Shown here: positions 44,189-54,369 of the stretch, piece after piece
How the letters are laid out: each line of letters begins with the position of its first letter
How positions within the stretch are numbered: position 1 is the stretch's first letter
Source of the DNA: Armatimonadota bacterium
Lineage (GTDB): Bacteria; Armatimonadota; Fimbriimonadia; Fimbriimonadales; Fimbriimonadaceae
DNA: 64,000 bases
Direction of reading: 5' to 3'
Assembly: GCA_037138755.1 (NCBI GenBank)
Contig: JBAXHT010000003.1
Coordinates: 310,001 to 374,000 of the forward strand
The notes under the pieces: generated by a model
The model's database searches: none
What the model was told of the DNA's origin: nothing
Seen by the model: only the letters and a program-made list of their open reading frames with translations
Program-made: the position numbers and the translations under genes

Positions 44189-44641
44189 CTAGGACTTCGT
44201 GTAGCTGATTAGCGTAACCTTGACTTTTGCCCCATTTCCTGCGGGTTCGGCAATCACGATGACGCTGCCATTGGCCTTGGTCATGCCCATGCTGGTTCCA
44301 ACCCCTTTGGCGTCGGTCTTACCGTCTCCAAGTTCCTTTTTGTAGAACTCGGTGACCTTCTTTGAATCATCTTTGGTGGTGAACTGCACAACAAATTTTG
44401 TTCCTCCGTCGCCACGCTTGAACACCTCGGCACTGGTTTCAGCGGCGCTAGGGTAGGTACGGAGTTGATGATTCGTTTCGAGGTCGGCCAGAGAAGTCTT
44501 GGAGTCGAGTTTTACTTCTTCCGGGCGATCCACCGTGGAGCTGAGCTCCGGGGGCTGGTTCATCGCCACTGCCTTCGGTTCCTCTTTTGAGCAACCTATG
44601 AGAGTGATCAAGACAACGAGAACGGCGAATCTTTGCAGCAC
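44189..44641 (-). CDS. Small lipoprotein, unknown function
   Basis: The 150-residue product has a lipoprotein signal (QRFAVLVVLITLIGCSKEE) with lipobox LIGC. After a flexible acidic stretch, the mature domain (about residues 60-148) contains KFVVQFTTKDDSKKVTEFYK and ANGSVIVIAEPAGNGAKVKV, an alpha/beta fold seen in many small exported proteins of unknown role. Gene order gives no clue; it is divergent from the SIS-domain gene. Confidence 0.65.
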   Translation of the reverse strand: MLQRFAVLVVLITLIGCSKEEPKAVAMNQPPELSSTVDRPEEVKLDSKTSLADLETNHQLRTYPSAAETSAEVFKRGDGGTKFVVQFTTKDDSKKVTEFYKKELGDGKTDAKGVGTSMGMTKANGSVIVIAEPAGNGAKVKVTLISYTKS

Positions 44642-44703
44642 TCTATAAGTTTGTCATACCTCTCAATCGATTGTCTGGTGAGCGGGTTTGGTAACCTCTC
44701 TGA

Positions 44704-45672
44704 GTGGGAAACGGGTTATTGAGTTTAGGCGCGCTGATGGAGCAAGAGATTCGAGAGCAGCCTGCTCTTCTATCAGAAAATTCCGAATCGTATCTGTCTC
44801 AATTCAAAACCATTTTTTCTGATTCAGCCCCTTATGACATGGTGTTGCTGGCGGCTCGCGGATCGTCTGACAACGCCGCACTCTACGCACGGTATCTCAT
44901 CGAAATTCATCTTGGAATTCCGGTGTCGCTCGCCGCTCCATCGGTCATTACTCGCTACAATTCCCAACTTCGATTTCCTGGGCGAACGCTTGCCATTGGG
45001 ATCAGTCAAAGCGGAGCAGCACCGGATGTTGCTGAGTTTCTTGCCTACATGAACGAGCAAGGCCATACGACTTTGGGAATCACCAACACGGCAGATTCTC
45101 GGCTGACTAGAACTGCGTCGTCTTCGGTTCTTTTGTCGGTAGCCAAGGAGAACTCGGTTGCAGCAACAAAGACCTACTCGGCAACGCTGTGCGCTCTGTA
45201 CCAAATGGTCCGGGCTTTGGGTGGGACTCTGGGCGAGCTTCCGATACCTGACGATACTTGGCTGGAGAAATGTCACGACGACGCTCTTATAGCCAGCGGC
45301 CCCGTCAACCGTTGCAACCCGGTCTTCGCGCTAGCGCGTGGCTATGGTTTCTGCACGGCGCTGGAGACGGCCCTAAAGCTGATGGAGTGTGCCCTTGTTG
45401 CCTGCAAAGCCTACTCTGCCGCCGACTTCGAGCACGGCCCGAAGGCCCTCGCTGGTCATGGCTCCACCGCGATCAGCTACTTTGGCTCAATGCCTGGACT
45501 TAGAGATCAAGGCTGCGAGATTATTGAAGTCGATGCGCCCGATGTCCCAGCCCCAGCGGCACCTATTTGGGACATCATTTTCGGCCAGTGGTTGGCATTG
45601 CATGTGGCTCGCTCGCGTGGGCTCAATCCGGATCAGGCACGCCACCTGAATAAGGTCACTGAAACTCTTTGA
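44704..45672 (+). CDS. Double SIS-domain sugar-phosphate isomerase/deaminase (GlmS C-terminal-like)
   Basis: The protein has two SIS domains, like the isomerase half of GlmS but without the glutaminase part. Motifs are EIREQPALL at the N-terminus, AARGSSDNAALYARYLIE, ISQSGAAPDVAEFLAY and ENSVAATKTYSATL, then LARGYGFCTALETALKLME and DFEHGPKAL. Such stand-alone proteins are often glucosamine-6-phosphate deaminases (NagB-II) or related deglycases. The GTG at 44704 gives 322 residues; the ATG at 44737 (MEQEIREQP) is an attractive alternative. The 7-bp repeat array starts 2 bases after its stop codon. Confidence 0.8.
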   Translation: MGNGLLSLGALMEQEIREQPALLSENSESYLSQFKTIFSDSAPYDMVLLAARGSSDNAALYARYLIEIHLGIPVSLAAPSVITRYNSQLRFPGRTLAIGISQSGAAPDVAEFLAYMNEQGHTTLGITNTADSRLTRTASSSVLLSVAKENSVAATKTYSATLCALYQMVRALGGTLGELPIPDDTWLEKCHDDALIASGPVNRCNPVFALARGYGFCTALETALKLMECALVACKAYSAADFEHGPKALAGHGSTAISYFGSMPGLRDQGCEIIEVDAPDVPAPAAPIWDIIFGQWLALHVARSRGLNPDQARHLNKVTETL

Positions 45673-45674
45673 GG

Positions 45675-45737
45675 GCTATTCGCTGTTGGCTATTGGCTAT
45701 TGGCTATTGGCTATTCGCTGTTCGCTGTTCGCAATTC
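45675..45737 (+). repeat. Left heptamer array (nine 7-bp units)
   Basis: Nine head-to-tail heptamers: GCTATTC, GCTGTTG, GCTATTG three times, GCTATTC, GCTGTTC twice and GCAATTC. The array starts 2 bases after the SIS-gene stop and ends 2 bases before the end of the four-helix-bundle gene. The right-hand array is in the opposite orientation. Confidence 0.9.
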
Positions 45738-45739
45738 GG

Positions 45740-46078
45740 TCAGTTTGGCTTCGCGTTTAGCTTTTGAATGAACCTGTACAGCATTTTCGAGACTCGATCC
45801 AGCAGTTCGTCTGCTTTCTCTGTTTCTGAAACCATTCCCAAGTACCGGGCAATCTCTAATAGGCTTTGACACTCTCGAGTGGAGCCTTGGGCGATTTTGA
45901 GGAATCTGGCAAAGTCAGGGTCTGATCCGCGCCCGTGGCCCTCGGCGATGTTCGATGAGATCGAGACTGCCGCCCGAGTTAGCTGAGAGCGGATGCCAAA
46001 TTTCTCGGTTTCCGGAAGCTCAGCGGCAACAAGATAAATCTCCCCGGCGGCATCCCTTGCCACCTTCCAAATCTCCAA
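45740..46078 (-). CDS. Four-helix-bundle protein (S23/Avd-like family)
   Basis: The 112-residue protein matches the family of small four-helix-bundle proteins encoded in 23S rRNA intervening sequences and related to Avd of diversity-generating retroelements. Family-typical blocks are MEIWKVARDAAGEIYLVA, FGIRSQLTRAAVSISSNIAE and GHGRGSDPDFARFLKIAQGS, then TRECQSLLEIARYLGM. It is not in an rRNA here; it stands between the SIS gene and an S9 peptidase gene, flanked on both sides by 7-bp repeat arrays in inverted orientation. I infer a mobile or once-mobile cassette. The molecular role is unknown. Confidence 0.85.
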   Translation of the reverse strand: MEIWKVARDAAGEIYLVAAELPETEKFGIRSQLTRAAVSISSNIAEGHGRGSDPDFARFLKIAQGSTRECQSLLEIARYLGMVSETEKADELLDRVSKMLYRFIQKLNAKPN

Positions 46079-46113
46079 CTCTCGAAAATCAGCCGTACTT
46101 CACCTCATAAAAC

Positions 46114-46148
46114 GAACAACGAACGACGAATAGCGAAAAGCCAACAGC
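46114..46148 (-). repeat. Right heptamer array (five 7-bp units, inverted)
   Basis: On the minus strand this reads GCTGTTG, GCTTTTC, GCTATTC, GTCGTTC, GTTGTTC, the same unit type as the left array but in opposite orientation. It ends one base before the stop codon of the S9 peptidase gene. Together the arrays form imperfect inverted repeats around the four-helix-bundle gene. Confidence 0.85.
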
Positions 46149-46149
46149 C

Positions 46150-48330
46150 CTACTCCGACAACTTTTCCCAAAGATATTTGGCAACCGTCGACATGACATG
46201 CGGTCGCGAGGTGTCCTTTGAGATCGAGTGGTCGTCTCGGGGATAGGTCATGAGGTCGAAGTGTGAGCCGGCATCGATGAGCTTTTGCTGGAGCCGAGCG
46301 GTGTCTTGGTACAGCACGTTGTCATCCAACATTCCGTGAACCAAGAGCAGGTTATCTTTGAGCCCGTTCTGCGCGTTGTACACCGGCGAGGTTTTCTCAA
46401 AGATCTTGTCTTTATCATCCTTCACTAGGCCGAGTCGGCGGCGCGTGTACCACTCGTTGTAGCTCTTCCAGTCGGTCACCGACGCCACTGCAACTCCGGT
46501 GTGGAATTCACCAGGCTTGGTCAGCAGGGTCATACAGGTGAGGAAGCCACCGTAGCTCCAGCCCCAGATTCCAACCCGATCTGGCTTGACGTAGCCGGTG
46601 GAAACGAGGAACTTCTTGGCGTCAACCGCTTCTTCCACGTCGATGATTCCCATTTTCTTGTAGTAACCACCATTGAAGTCGCCGTCGTAGCCCCAACTCG
46701 AACGGAAATCGACACAGAGCACGACGAAGTCCATGTTCATCGCCATGTAATTCTCCATCCACCCGCCCCAGCCACTTTTGGCGCTGTCTGCATAGATGTT
46801 GCTGAGCACTGCCGGATGCTTCTTGGTCAGATCCAGTCCTGGACGAGTAAACATCACCCCTCGAATCATGCGACCATCGGAAGTTGGGAAGGTCACCTCT
46901 TTGGTATCTGCCCACTGAATCTTCTTGAACTCAGAGAGCTGTGAGACGGTGATTCGCTTCTGAACTGGCTCAACTGCGTACAGTTCGTTGTTGAGGTTCC
47001 GCGCCGAAGCCATCGTCGCAATCCTCTTTCCGTCCTCACTTACGAATGGAAGCTCGGCCCAGTTGAAGCCCTTTTGGGTGGATTGTCCACCAGGAATCAC
47101 GACGTGCTCTTTGCGCTTTCCGTCCGGTTCCTGAACGACAATCTCTGTGGTCAGCGGGCTCTTTGAAGCGGTGACTAGAATCAGGCGGTCCGAGTTCTTA
47201 GGTCGCATCCAATTCCCTACGTCGTGGAGTTCAAAATAGACTGGTTTGATCTCCGATCCGTCAGGATTCATCTTGTAAACCGCACGGTTTGTCAGCTTTC
47301 CGTCACGAATATCGGTTCCGAAAAGAATCTGCTTCGAGTCCTTCGTCCAGGCAATATCCCGCCAGTCGTTGATCGTATTCGCCGGAGCTTCTTCTTTGTA
47401 GATGTCCTTCTTTTCCGCTGTCTCAGGGTCGATGACCGAGATGGTGTACTTCATGAAATCGTCGCTGATCCATGCCACAGCGAGCTTGGAACCGTCCGGC
47501 GACCATGAGAATCCTTTGACCCAGATGTACCGAGGGATGTCCTTGACGAACTTGATGACTCCGCCGTCTGCAGAGACCACACCGATCTGATTATCAACTG
47601 GAGTATCGCCGTTCCACATCCGGGTGATCGGGACAACCGTCGCCCGATCCTTCGAAAAGTCCATCATTTGATGACTACCCATCTTGCTGCTGTCACCCCA
47701 AACCACGCCTAGGTATTTGCCGTTCGAAGAAAACTCGAACTGGTCGATACTGGTTCGCGGCTTGCCGAGAAACGTCAGCTGCTTGGTGAAACCGGTCTTG
47801 CGGTCCATTCGGAAAACGTTCGTGCCATTGCTGTAAGCAAACGACTTACCGTCCTCGGTGTATTGGGGTCCGCCGACGCTACTGGATCCATCAACAAGTG
47901 GGCGAAGTTTAGAGCCGTCCGGCTCGCAGAGCCAGGTTCGGCCCTTGTATGAGAACATCAGCTCGCCGCTGTCCGGTGCCCACTGAGCTCCACTAATACC
48001 TCCATCGTAAAGTGCTGATTCAGACTTTTCTTGCTCCGTCCGAGTGTCGTCCTGCCGAGGAAGCTCCATGATCTTGGCGGCCTCTACGATCATCTTCGGC
48101 TTGCCATTCGGAAAGTCAACGACGTACAGATCCAGCTTCCGGATTCCTGTCTGGTTCCAGCCGAAGGCGATCTTGGAGCCATCGGGCGACATTGAGGGGG
48201 CCGCTGGCGAACGCCCATTGATCAGCGGATATTGATATAGGCGTTGCAACGAGATTTCCGTCGTAGGCAAGTCTTTGCCCAACGCGATCCCGCAAACCAT
48301 CAAACCTGCCAACCAAAGAACCTTACGCAT
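46150..48330 (-). CDS. S9-family prolyl oligopeptidase-like peptidase, secreted
   Basis: The 726-residue product has a signal peptide ([16 protein letters not shown]), a beta-propeller region built from WD40-like TolB repeats ([31 protein letters not shown]) and a C-terminal alpha/beta hydrolase. The catalytic triad is visible as Ser in [14 protein letters not shown], Asp in [13 protein letters not shown] and His in [12 protein letters not shown]. It resembles dipeptidyl-peptidase IV or acylaminoacyl peptidases and probably degrades peptides in the periplasm. It overlaps the transketolase gene by 8 bases, and the right heptamer array abuts its stop codon. Confidence 0.9.
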   Translation of the reverse strand: MRKVLWLAGLMVCGIALGKDLPTTEISLQRLYQYPLINGRSPAAPSMSPDGSKIAFGWNQTGIRKLDLYVVDFPNGKPKMIVEAAKIMELPRQDDTRTEQEKSESALYDGGISGAQWAPDSGELMFSYKGRTWLCEPDGSKLRPLVDGSSSVGGPQYTEDGKSFAYSNGTNVFRMDRKTGFTKQLTFLGKPRTSIDQFEFSSNGKYLGVVWGDSSKMGSHQMMDFSKDRATVVPITRMWNGDTPVDNQIGVVSADGGVIKFVKDIPRYIWVKGFSWSPDGSKLAVAWISDDFMKYTISVIDPETAEKKDIYKEEAPANTINDWRDIAWTKDSKQILFGTDIRDGKLTNRAVYKMNPDGSEIKPVYFELHDVGNWMRPKNSDRLILVTASKSPLTTEIVVQEPDGKRKEHVVIPGGQSTQKGFNWAELPFVSEDGKRIATMASARNLNNELYAVEPVQKRITVSQLSEFKKIQWADTKEVTFPTSDGRMIRGVMFTRPGLDLTKKHPAVLSNIYADSAKSGWGGWMENYMAMNMDFVVLCVDFRSSWGYDGDFNGGYYKKMGIIDVEEAVDAKKFLVSTGYVKPDRVGIWGWSYGGFLTCMTLLTKPGEFHTGVAVASVTDWKSYNEWYTRRRLGLVKDDKDKIFEKTSPVYNAQNGLKDNLLLVHGMLDDNVLYQDTARLQQKLIDAGSHFDLMTYPRDDHSISKDTSRPHVMSTVAKYLWEKLSE

Positions 48331-50302
48331 TCATCAACTCCTGTGCAACCTTTACAACATTCTTAACCGTGAACCCAAACTCCTCAAACAGGGCGGGAGC
48401 CGGACCACTTACGCCAAAGGTATCGATCGAAACCTGCGCGTCAGAATACTTTGCCCAGCCAAATGAAGTTCCTGCCTCAACGCTGACCGTCTTCACGCCC
48501 TTCGGCAAGACTTCCCGCTTGTAACTGCCCTCCTGTCGCTCGAACAAGAAGTGACTTGGCATACTCACAACCCTTGTCGGAATGCCTGCCGCCTCAAGCT
48601 CCTTCTGAGCACCGAGACAGAGCTGAACTTCGCTACCAGTTCCGACGAGAATCATCTTAACTTCACCACTTGCTTCGGAAAGAACGTAAGCGCCCTTTTC
48701 CGCCGGGTGGTTCTTGACGTCCGCCGGGGTTACAGCGGGAAGGTTTTGACGGGATAGAACCAGCAGAGTCGGAGTGTGTTGGCTCTCCATCGCAACCTTA
48801 TAGCCAGCCGAAGTTTCGTTGCCATCAGCCGGGCGAAAGGTGTTGAGATTCGGGATGGCGCGCATGGCGGCTAAGTGCTCAACTGGTTGGTGGGTTGGAC
48901 CGTCTTCCCCGAGGCCGATTGAATCGTGGGTGAAGACGAACAGCGATGGGCACTCCATCAGCGCGGCGAGCCGAATCGAAGGCCGGCAGTAGTCGGTGAA
49001 CTGCAAGAAAGAGCTGGAGATCGCCTTCAATCCATGAAGCTGCATCCCGTTCGAGGCCGCCGCCATTGCGTGCTCTCGCACGCCGAAACAGAAGTTTCGT
49101 CCAGTCAGATTGTTCTTCTGAAACGGAGTTTCGCCGTGGATGTGAGTGAAAGTCGATTCAGCAAGATCTGCTGAGCCTCCCATGAGTGAAGGGATGACCT
49201 TTCCGAGTGCGGCGAGAACCGCCTCGCCGTTCTTACGGGTCGCCATCGCGTCGGTGAACGATGGCAAAACATCCTCCCAGCCTGCCGGTAGCGAGCCGTC
49301 AATGATGTGGCGTAGCTCGGCAGCCTCTGCAGGGTATTCCGCGGTGTAAGCGAGGAACCTTGCCTCCCAGTCCGCAACTCTCACCTCGCCCGGAGCGGTC
49401 GCATCCATGGCAAGAGCAACGTCTGACGGAACGTAGAAATCAGGCTCAAGCGGAATTCCGAGGGCCTCCTTGGTGAGTTTAAGTTCGTCGGGACCCAGGG
49501 GCGAACCGTGTACTTTCGCTGAACCAGCTTTGTTGGGTGATCCGTAGCCAATTGTGGTCTTGACCATTATCAGGGAAGGGCGGTCACTGACGCGCCGAGC
49601 TTCGTCAATGCCTTCCGCAACAGAGTCCGCCTCGTGACCATCAACCTCAGTGACGTGCCAACCAAAAGCTTGGAACCGTTGCTCAACGTCCTCCGTGAAC
49701 GCCAACTTGGTCGAGCCATCAATGGAAATCATGTTGTCGTCATAGAGATAAATCAGCTTTCCGAGGCCGAGGTGACCAGCCATCGAACCCGCCTCGCTCG
49801 AGATCCCTTCCATCAGGTCACCGTCGGAGACAATCGCGTAGGTGTAGTGGTTGATGATGTCGTGCCCCGGCCGGTTGTACTTTGCGGCAAGGTGGGCTTC
49901 AGCGATTGCCATACCCACACCGTGTGCAAAACCTTGTCCGAGAGGACCAGTTGCCATCTCAACTCCGGGAGTCAAAGTGTTTTCCGGGTGTCCTGGGGTG
50001 CGGCTATGAGGTTGTCGGAATTGCTTCAGATCCTCGATGGTCAGGTCATAGCCGGTCAGGTGCAAAAGCGAGTAAATCAGCATCGAACCGTGGCCCGCGG
50101 AAAGGATGAATCGGTCTCGATCAAACCACTTAGGATGCTTCGGGCTGTGCTTCAGATACCTGTTCCAGAGGGTGAATGCCATGGGCGCCGCCCCCAGCGG
50201 GAGGCCCGGATGCCCAGAGTTGGCCTTTTGCACACCGTCGATGGAGAGCCCCCGAATGGTATTGATACACTTTTCGGTCAGCACAGGATCAGCAACTTTC
50301 AC
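48323..50302 (-). CDS. tkt: Transketolase
   Basis: Transketolase moves two-carbon units between sugar phosphates in the pentose phosphate pathway with thiamine diphosphate. The 659-residue protein starts with [20 protein letters not shown] and [14 protein letters not shown]. Other motifs are [18 protein letters not shown], the TPP motif [14 protein letters not shown] to [10 protein letters not shown], and the pyrimidine-domain motif [19 protein letters not shown]. It is full length. It is divergent from the large secreted-protein gene with 38 bases between start codons. Confidence 0.96.
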   Translation of the reverse strand: MKVADPVLTEKCINTIRGLSIDGVQKANSGHPGLPLGAAPMAFTLWNRYLKHSPKHPKWFDRDRFILSAGHGSMLIYSLLHLTGYDLTIEDLKQFRQPHSRTPGHPENTLTPGVEMATGPLGQGFAHGVGMAIAEAHLAAKYNRPGHDIINHYTYAIVSDGDLMEGISSEAGSMAGHLGLGKLIYLYDDNMISIDGSTKLAFTEDVEQRFQAFGWHVTEVDGHEADSVAEGIDEARRVSDRPSLIMVKTTIGYGSPNKAGSAKVHGSPLGPDELKLTKEALGIPLEPDFYVPSDVALAMDATAPGEVRVADWEARFLAYTAEYPAEAAELRHIIDGSLPAGWEDVLPSFTDAMATRKNGEAVLAALGKVIPSLMGGSADLAESTFTHIHGETPFQKNNLTGRNFCFGVREHAMAAASNGMQLHGLKAISSSFLQFTDYCRPSIRLAALMECPSLFVFTHDSIGLGEDGPTHQPVEHLAAMRAIPNLNTFRPADGNETSAGYKVAMESQHTPTLLVLSRQNLPAVTPADVKNHPAEKGAYVLSEASGEVKMILVGTGSEVQLCLGAQKELEAAGIPTRVVSMPSHFLFERQEGSYKREVLPKGVKTVSVEAGTSFGWAKYSDAQVSIDTFGVSGPAPALFEEFGFTVKNVVKVAQELMNA

Positions 50303-50340
50303 AGCGTAAAGGGTACCCAGACCTGCTGTACAATCAATTC

Positions 50341-52713
50341 ATGTTCTCGCTGGCATTGGCTTTCCAGATGGCAACCGCTCCTGCATGGACGGTCGGCCCG
50401 AACCTCCAGTACCAGTGGGGTGGCTCGGACTACCTTCCGATCGGTGTGCAATGTCCGTTTGATGTTGACCTCATCTCCAAGGCCAAAGCAGCTGGAGTTG
50501 AGGACTTCAACGTCGAAGTTCCGGCAACAGGTTCTTGGAAAGCGGTATCGGACGAACTCAGCGGTAAACGCTTCTTCATCACCTCGAACACCGCCATGCC
50601 TGCGGCTACCGGATTCACGGTACAGCCCCAGTCGTACCGAATCAATGGCATCAAGAACCCGCAGTCGATTACCGTCGCCCTCCCAGGAGCGACCAAAGCG
50701 TTTGTGGTAGTGGCACTCTCCCGGGACGCGTCCGTCATCAGCCAAAGAACATTTCCGGTCGTGAATGGAGTTTTGAAGGCCGACCTACGAGCCGCCCGAG
50801 ACTCGGATCAGGTTGCACTGGTCTACCCACTGGGCGAATCGATGGAAATTGAAGATTTGTGGGAGAAGCTGGATGATCGTCGTGATTCCGTTTTGCGGCA
50901 GATCCGCTCGATGGGAACCCAACCCGGTCTGCGGGGCATTATCAACCCGCTTGGGACAACCCCGTATCTTTCTGCGCAGGACAACGGATTTGTCCCGACT
51001 AGCCCAATGTTTCAGCGAGAGTTTGCCGACTACTTGGAGCAGAAGTATCGCAACTTAGCCACTTTGGTGAAGGCATGGCAGTTACGCGGAATCGACTCCG
51101 ACTTCACGGGCAAGATTGATGATCAGGGAAACATCGTCGACAGCGGAAATTCTGACCGGAACGCATTTATCTTCGCCGCTAAGCTGATTCCACTCTGGAA
51201 CGGAACACGGGGCGTCAACCTGATGCTCAATCCCGCCAAAGACTCCACGCTCATGGTCGAGCAGCGAAAGTCGAGCTACTGGCGCGACCTTGCCGAGTGC
51301 ATTTCCTCCGCCCGAGCCAGAAGGGTCCACAGGATCATGCGCTCGCTTCGCCGCGAATCAAGCGTTCCGATCCTTCAAGAATGGTCGGGATGGTCCTGGT
51401 TCTTCGAAGCTCCAGACTCGGAGTTATCAGGGCTGACCGTCAAGCTCTCCAAACTAAACCCATCGGCAATCCTCAGCAACGTTTCGGGAGTTCTCTCCTC
51501 TTCCCTTCGCACCAAGCGTCCTGCTCCGCTTCTCGTTACGGACATTGCACCGACCGCTGAAAACCTTCAGTCAACGGTTCTTGAAGAGCTGAGCGGCCTT
51601 GGAGTCCGCGGGGTCTTCCTCCGCGCGACCACCCCAGAACAATTCGGGCTGATCAAAGCGGCAACGCCGCTTACCGCCGAGAACCGTCCGATGGGCTTCT
51701 TCTTCCCCCAGAACGCGATGAACCCAGCAAGCCCTCGTAAGATTGCCGGGAACTACTGGTCGCTTCCGTCTCCTGCTGATGGTAACCGCATTGATCTGGG
51801 TCCAGAGATTCGTTGCTATGCGATCAACAACGGGGCGGGAAACGCCTTCGTGATGTGGAGCGAACGGACACCAGTTAGGCTGGAATACCGATTTCCAGAG
51901 GCAAAGTCGGCCCTGATTCGAGGCGTCAATAACTCCATTCCAGATATCGCTCCGACAAAAACTGGAATCTACATGACCCTCGACACCGTGCCGGTGGTCA
52001 TCTCCGGCGTGACCGAACCCCCTGTACCGGAGATTGAACTTGTAAGGATGGATCAGACAGTGACTCAGCTGCTGGAATGGGCCGAGTCGGAGCATAGGGA
52101 TACAACGACTGAAGTTTATGATTTTAGGCAATATCCCGAGTTGGCCAAAACCAGCCCGTACAAAGCCCTGCAGTCAGCGCAGAAAACTTTCCGGGCCCTT
52201 GCCTCTCCAGGTGTCGGCTTTACTTGGCTTGAGTGGGAACGTTCAACTGATAATACATTCAGCGAAGTTGTGGCGGATGCCGGCTGTAGCAACGGATCAT
52301 ATCTTTCGGTACGGACTCCGTTTGGTGAGCAGACTGGCCGAATCTACGCCGCTCTCGGTGTGACCCAGAGGTCTTCCGCGAACCTCGATGTTTGGGTGTC
52401 TGCAAGAATCCCGAATCCTTCGGATCGAGCCCGTATCCAATTCCGGGTCGGAGGTCAAATCCTGCGGCTCACTGGTGAGCCCGTAAACCAGTATGGGTCG
52501 GGTTTTGGTTGGTACAACATCGGTACGACCCGATTGCCATCAACGAAGGCAGATTTCCGAGTGGAGTTCACTGGAATCTCTTCTACCGATGTCGCGCTGG
52601 ATTCGATCCTGTTCACGCCGCAGCCTGTCACGCCAAACGGAACCTACTTACCACAGTTCGTCCTGCCCAAGGCGCCTAAGAAGGATCCAAAAAAGGGTTC
52701 GGACGGTCTCTGA
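50341..52713 (+). CDS. Large secreted protein, possibly glycoside-hydrolase-like
   Basis: The 790-residue product has a weak signal peptide (FSLALAFQMATAPAWT). The middle region, with FVPTSPMFQREFADYLEQKY, RNLATLVKAWQLRGIDSDF and SVPILQEWSGWSWFFEAP, recalls the TIM barrel of GH42-like beta-galactosidases, but I cannot assign catalytic acids. The C-terminal part (about 560-780) looks like a beta-sandwich carbohydrate-binding module (SVRTPFGEQTGRIYAALGV, ARIQFRVGGQILRLTGE). A lysine-rich end (KAPKKDPKKGSDGL) overlaps the convergent ddpX gene by 38 bases. Carbohydrate metabolism is an inference. Confidence 0.5.
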   Translation: MFSLALAFQMATAPAWTVGPNLQYQWGGSDYLPIGVQCPFDVDLISKAKAAGVEDFNVEVPATGSWKAVSDELSGKRFFITSNTAMPAATGFTVQPQSYRINGIKNPQSITVALPGATKAFVVVALSRDASVISQRTFPVVNGVLKADLRAARDSDQVALVYPLGESMEIEDLWEKLDDRRDSVLRQIRSMGTQPGLRGIINPLGTTPYLSAQDNGFVPTSPMFQREFADYLEQKYRNLATLVKAWQLRGIDSDFTGKIDDQGNIVDSGNSDRNAFIFAAKLIPLWNGTRGVNLMLNPAKDSTLMVEQRKSSYWRDLAECISSARARRVHRIMRSLRRESSVPILQEWSGWSWFFEAPDSELSGLTVKLSKLNPSAILSNVSGVLSSSLRTKRPAPLLVTDIAPTAENLQSTVLEELSGLGVRGVFLRATTPEQFGLIKAATPLTAENRPMGFFFPQNAMNPASPRKIAGNYWSLPSPADGNRIDLGPEIRCYAINNGAGNAFVMWSERTPVRLEYRFPEAKSALIRGVNNSIPDIAPTKTGIYMTLDTVPVVISGVTEPPVPEIELVRMDQTVTQLLEWAESEHRDTTTEVYDFRQYPELAKTSPYKALQSAQKTFRALASPGVGFTWLEWERSTDNTFSEVVADAGCSNGSYLSVRTPFGEQTGRIYAALGVTQRSSANLDVWVSARIPNPSDRARIQFRVGGQILRLTGEPVNQYGSGFGWYNIGTTRLPSTKADFRVEFTGISSTDVALDSILFTPQPVTPNGTYLPQFVLPKAPKKDPKKGSDGL

Positions 52714-53407
52714 ATCCGATTTTGTGAAGCTCCTCGGACTCGGCGTAGCTCGCCGGGTCCATTTTGGCTAATCCGTAAACGCAGCTCGTTTCCCCGGTTC
52801 GGACCGCCCACCCTGCGTCGCCCCAACTATAGTGCCACCACTCATCTCGGCAATTGCTAAACCCGGCTCCAAGCATCGCCTCGATAAGGATGTTGCGATT
52901 CTTGTGGGCTTCTTCGGTCAGGCCTAGCGAATAGGTTGGTGCCGCTCCAAACCGGCCGTAGGGCGAATGAACATCGTACTCCTCGCCATGCAGGTTGACG
53001 AGGAACACGTCCACCGCCGCTCCGGTGCAATGACCTGGAGGAGCCTTTTGGTTGGTTGGTGCGACCCAACGACAAACCGTTCGCCGTAACGAGTTTTCAT
53101 CTCTATCCGGGAAGGCATCCTTGCCGCACTTCCAGATGAAGTCGTAAATGCGCTGCTGTCTCTCAAAAGGCCGCCAGGCATCAATCGTGCCCAGAAAGTA
53201 GCCTTCGGGCAAGCTCACCGAGGCCTGATGAAGCATTTCGCAGACAGTCCGTCGCAGATACGGAATCACTGTCTCCCTTAGTATTTGCACTCGCGGACAC
53301 TCCTCGCGCAAGTCCAGAAGCGGTTCGCCGTTTTCGCGCTCCTCGATCAGGTTAAGGAGCCGGATGGGTTCAGGACGACCTTTGGTGCGATCCCACTTCA
53401 CTCTCAC
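52676..53407 (-). CDS. ddpX: D-Ala-D-Ala dipeptidase, VanX/DdpX type (peptidase M15D)
   Basis: The 243-residue protein has the M15D zinc site: GHCTGAAVDVFLV supplies His and Asp, and DEWWHYSWGD supplies the catalytic Glu and the last His; the arginine motif is IDAWRPFERQQRIYDF. It hydrolyses D-Ala-D-Ala or related dipeptides. No signal peptide is obvious, so it probably acts in the cytoplasm on recycled cell-wall dipeptide. There is no vanH/vanA-like partner, so a resistance role is unlikely. It overlaps the polysaccharide export gene by 4 bases. Confidence 0.9.
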   Translation of the reverse strand: MRVKWDRTKGRPEPIRLLNLIEERENGEPLLDLREECPRVQILRETVIPYLRRTVCEMLHQASVSLPEGYFLGTIDAWRPFERQQRIYDFIWKCGKDAFPDRDENSLRRTVCRWVAPTNQKAPPGHCTGAAVDVFLVNLHGEEYDVHSPYGRFGAAPTYSLGLTEEAHKNRNILIEAMLGAGFSNCRDEWWHYSWGDAGWAVRTGETSCVYGLAKMDPASYAESEELHKIGFRDRPNPFLDPS

Positions 53408-54369
53408 TTCGCCGACACTTCCACCACGTCACCTGGCTCTAAAGCAAAATCCTTCTGTTTGCCACTTTCGATATCCGTGTACTTAAACTGGAGTCGCTTT
53501 TTCGTTCGGTTAACGAGCGAATACACGCGAATCGTGACCCGCTTATCGAGAAGTCCTTTGACCTCTTCGATAGCCTTGAACAACGTCAGTTGATCTGTCC
53601 ATTCAATATTCTTCGGTTCCCTAACCAAACCGGTCACGGTCACTAGTGGTACTGAAGCCTTCAAGTCCACGCGGATCGTGTCTCCGGATCTGACCGGGAC
53701 CCCGCCATCTTTCGCTAAATCGAACGGGCCCAGAACGATGTCCCTTAGGATAAAAACTCGCTTGGCCTCTCCCTTGGCTGATACTCCGCCAACTCCGGCA
53801 ATGGCGTCTTTGAGGGTCATTCCGTCCACGATATCCAGCGCGCCGGATCGCAACACTCCACCGACGACATTAAGTGACCCCAGGCTCACCTTGATCGGAA
53901 TCGTGATCCGGTCTCCCGGTCGCACGGAGAATTTTGAAGAAGCTCCCCAGCCACGCACATCTGTGATCTGAGCTTTGCTCGGATCGGCAAAGTCTAGTAG
54001 CGGCAGGGTAGCCGCCAAATCTGCGACTGTCACTCCGGTCGCCCGGCGAAGAATGATTGGCTTAGCAACCGAGCCGCCAACGGCAATACCGGAGTGCTTG
54101 TCAGCAGAAATCTGAATCGTCACTTCATCGATTCGTCCCAGCCGCTCCCTCATGGCGTTCAGCAGGGCTTCTTGGATTTGGGCTGAGTTTCGTGTGATCA
54201 CGTTTACCGACCCGAGCCCAGGAACCAGAATCGAACCCGATTCACTGACGCGAAAACGGCCTGACAACTGACTCTCGGAGCTGAACGAGAGAACTATCAC
54301 ATCGCGTGCCTGGGCAACAACGGAGGATTGAGGGAAAGCGGAACTCGCTAGAAAAAACAGTGCGAGAAT
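53404..54369 (-). CDS. Polysaccharide export protein (Wza/SLBB type), start codon unclear
   Basis: The product has a hydrophobic leader (ILALFFLASSAFPQSSVVA), a poly-saccharide-export domain (QLSGRFRVSESGSILVPGLG) and two or three SLBB-like domains (LGSLNVVGGVLRSGALDIVD, VPLVTVTGLVREPKNIEW). It likely forms part of the outer-membrane exit of an exopolysaccharide exporter. The frame stays open upstream but there it only translates the two tRNA genes. No ATG or GTG lies between tRNA-Phe and the leader. The shown start is ATT at 54369, whose A is the last base of the tRNA CCA end; CTG at 54360 or TTG at 54429 inside the tRNA are alternatives. Confidence 0.75.
   Translation of the reverse strand: MLALFFLASSAFPQSSVVAQARDVIVLSFSSESQLSGRFRVSESGSILVPGLGSVNVITRNSAQIQEALLNAMRERLGRIDEVTIQISADKHSGIAVGGSVAKPIILRRATGVTVADLAATLPLLDFADPSKAQITDVRGWGASSKFSVRPGDRITIPIKVSLGSLNVVGGVLRSGALDIVDGMTLKDAIAGVGGVSAKGEAKRVFILRDIVLGPFDLAKDGGVPVRSGDTIRVDLKASVPLVTVTGLVREPKNIEWTDQLTLFKAIEEVKGLLDKRVTIRVYSLVNRTKKRLQFKYTDIESGKQKDFALEPGDVVEVSAK

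Noticed and set aside
45675-46148. CRISPR array
   Set aside because: The repeats are 7-bp head-to-tail units without spacers, and no cas gene is nearby.
52676-53407. Vancomycin-resistance vanX
   Set aside because: The enzyme family fits, but there is no vanH, vanA or two-component system nearby; a cell-wall recycling role is more likely.
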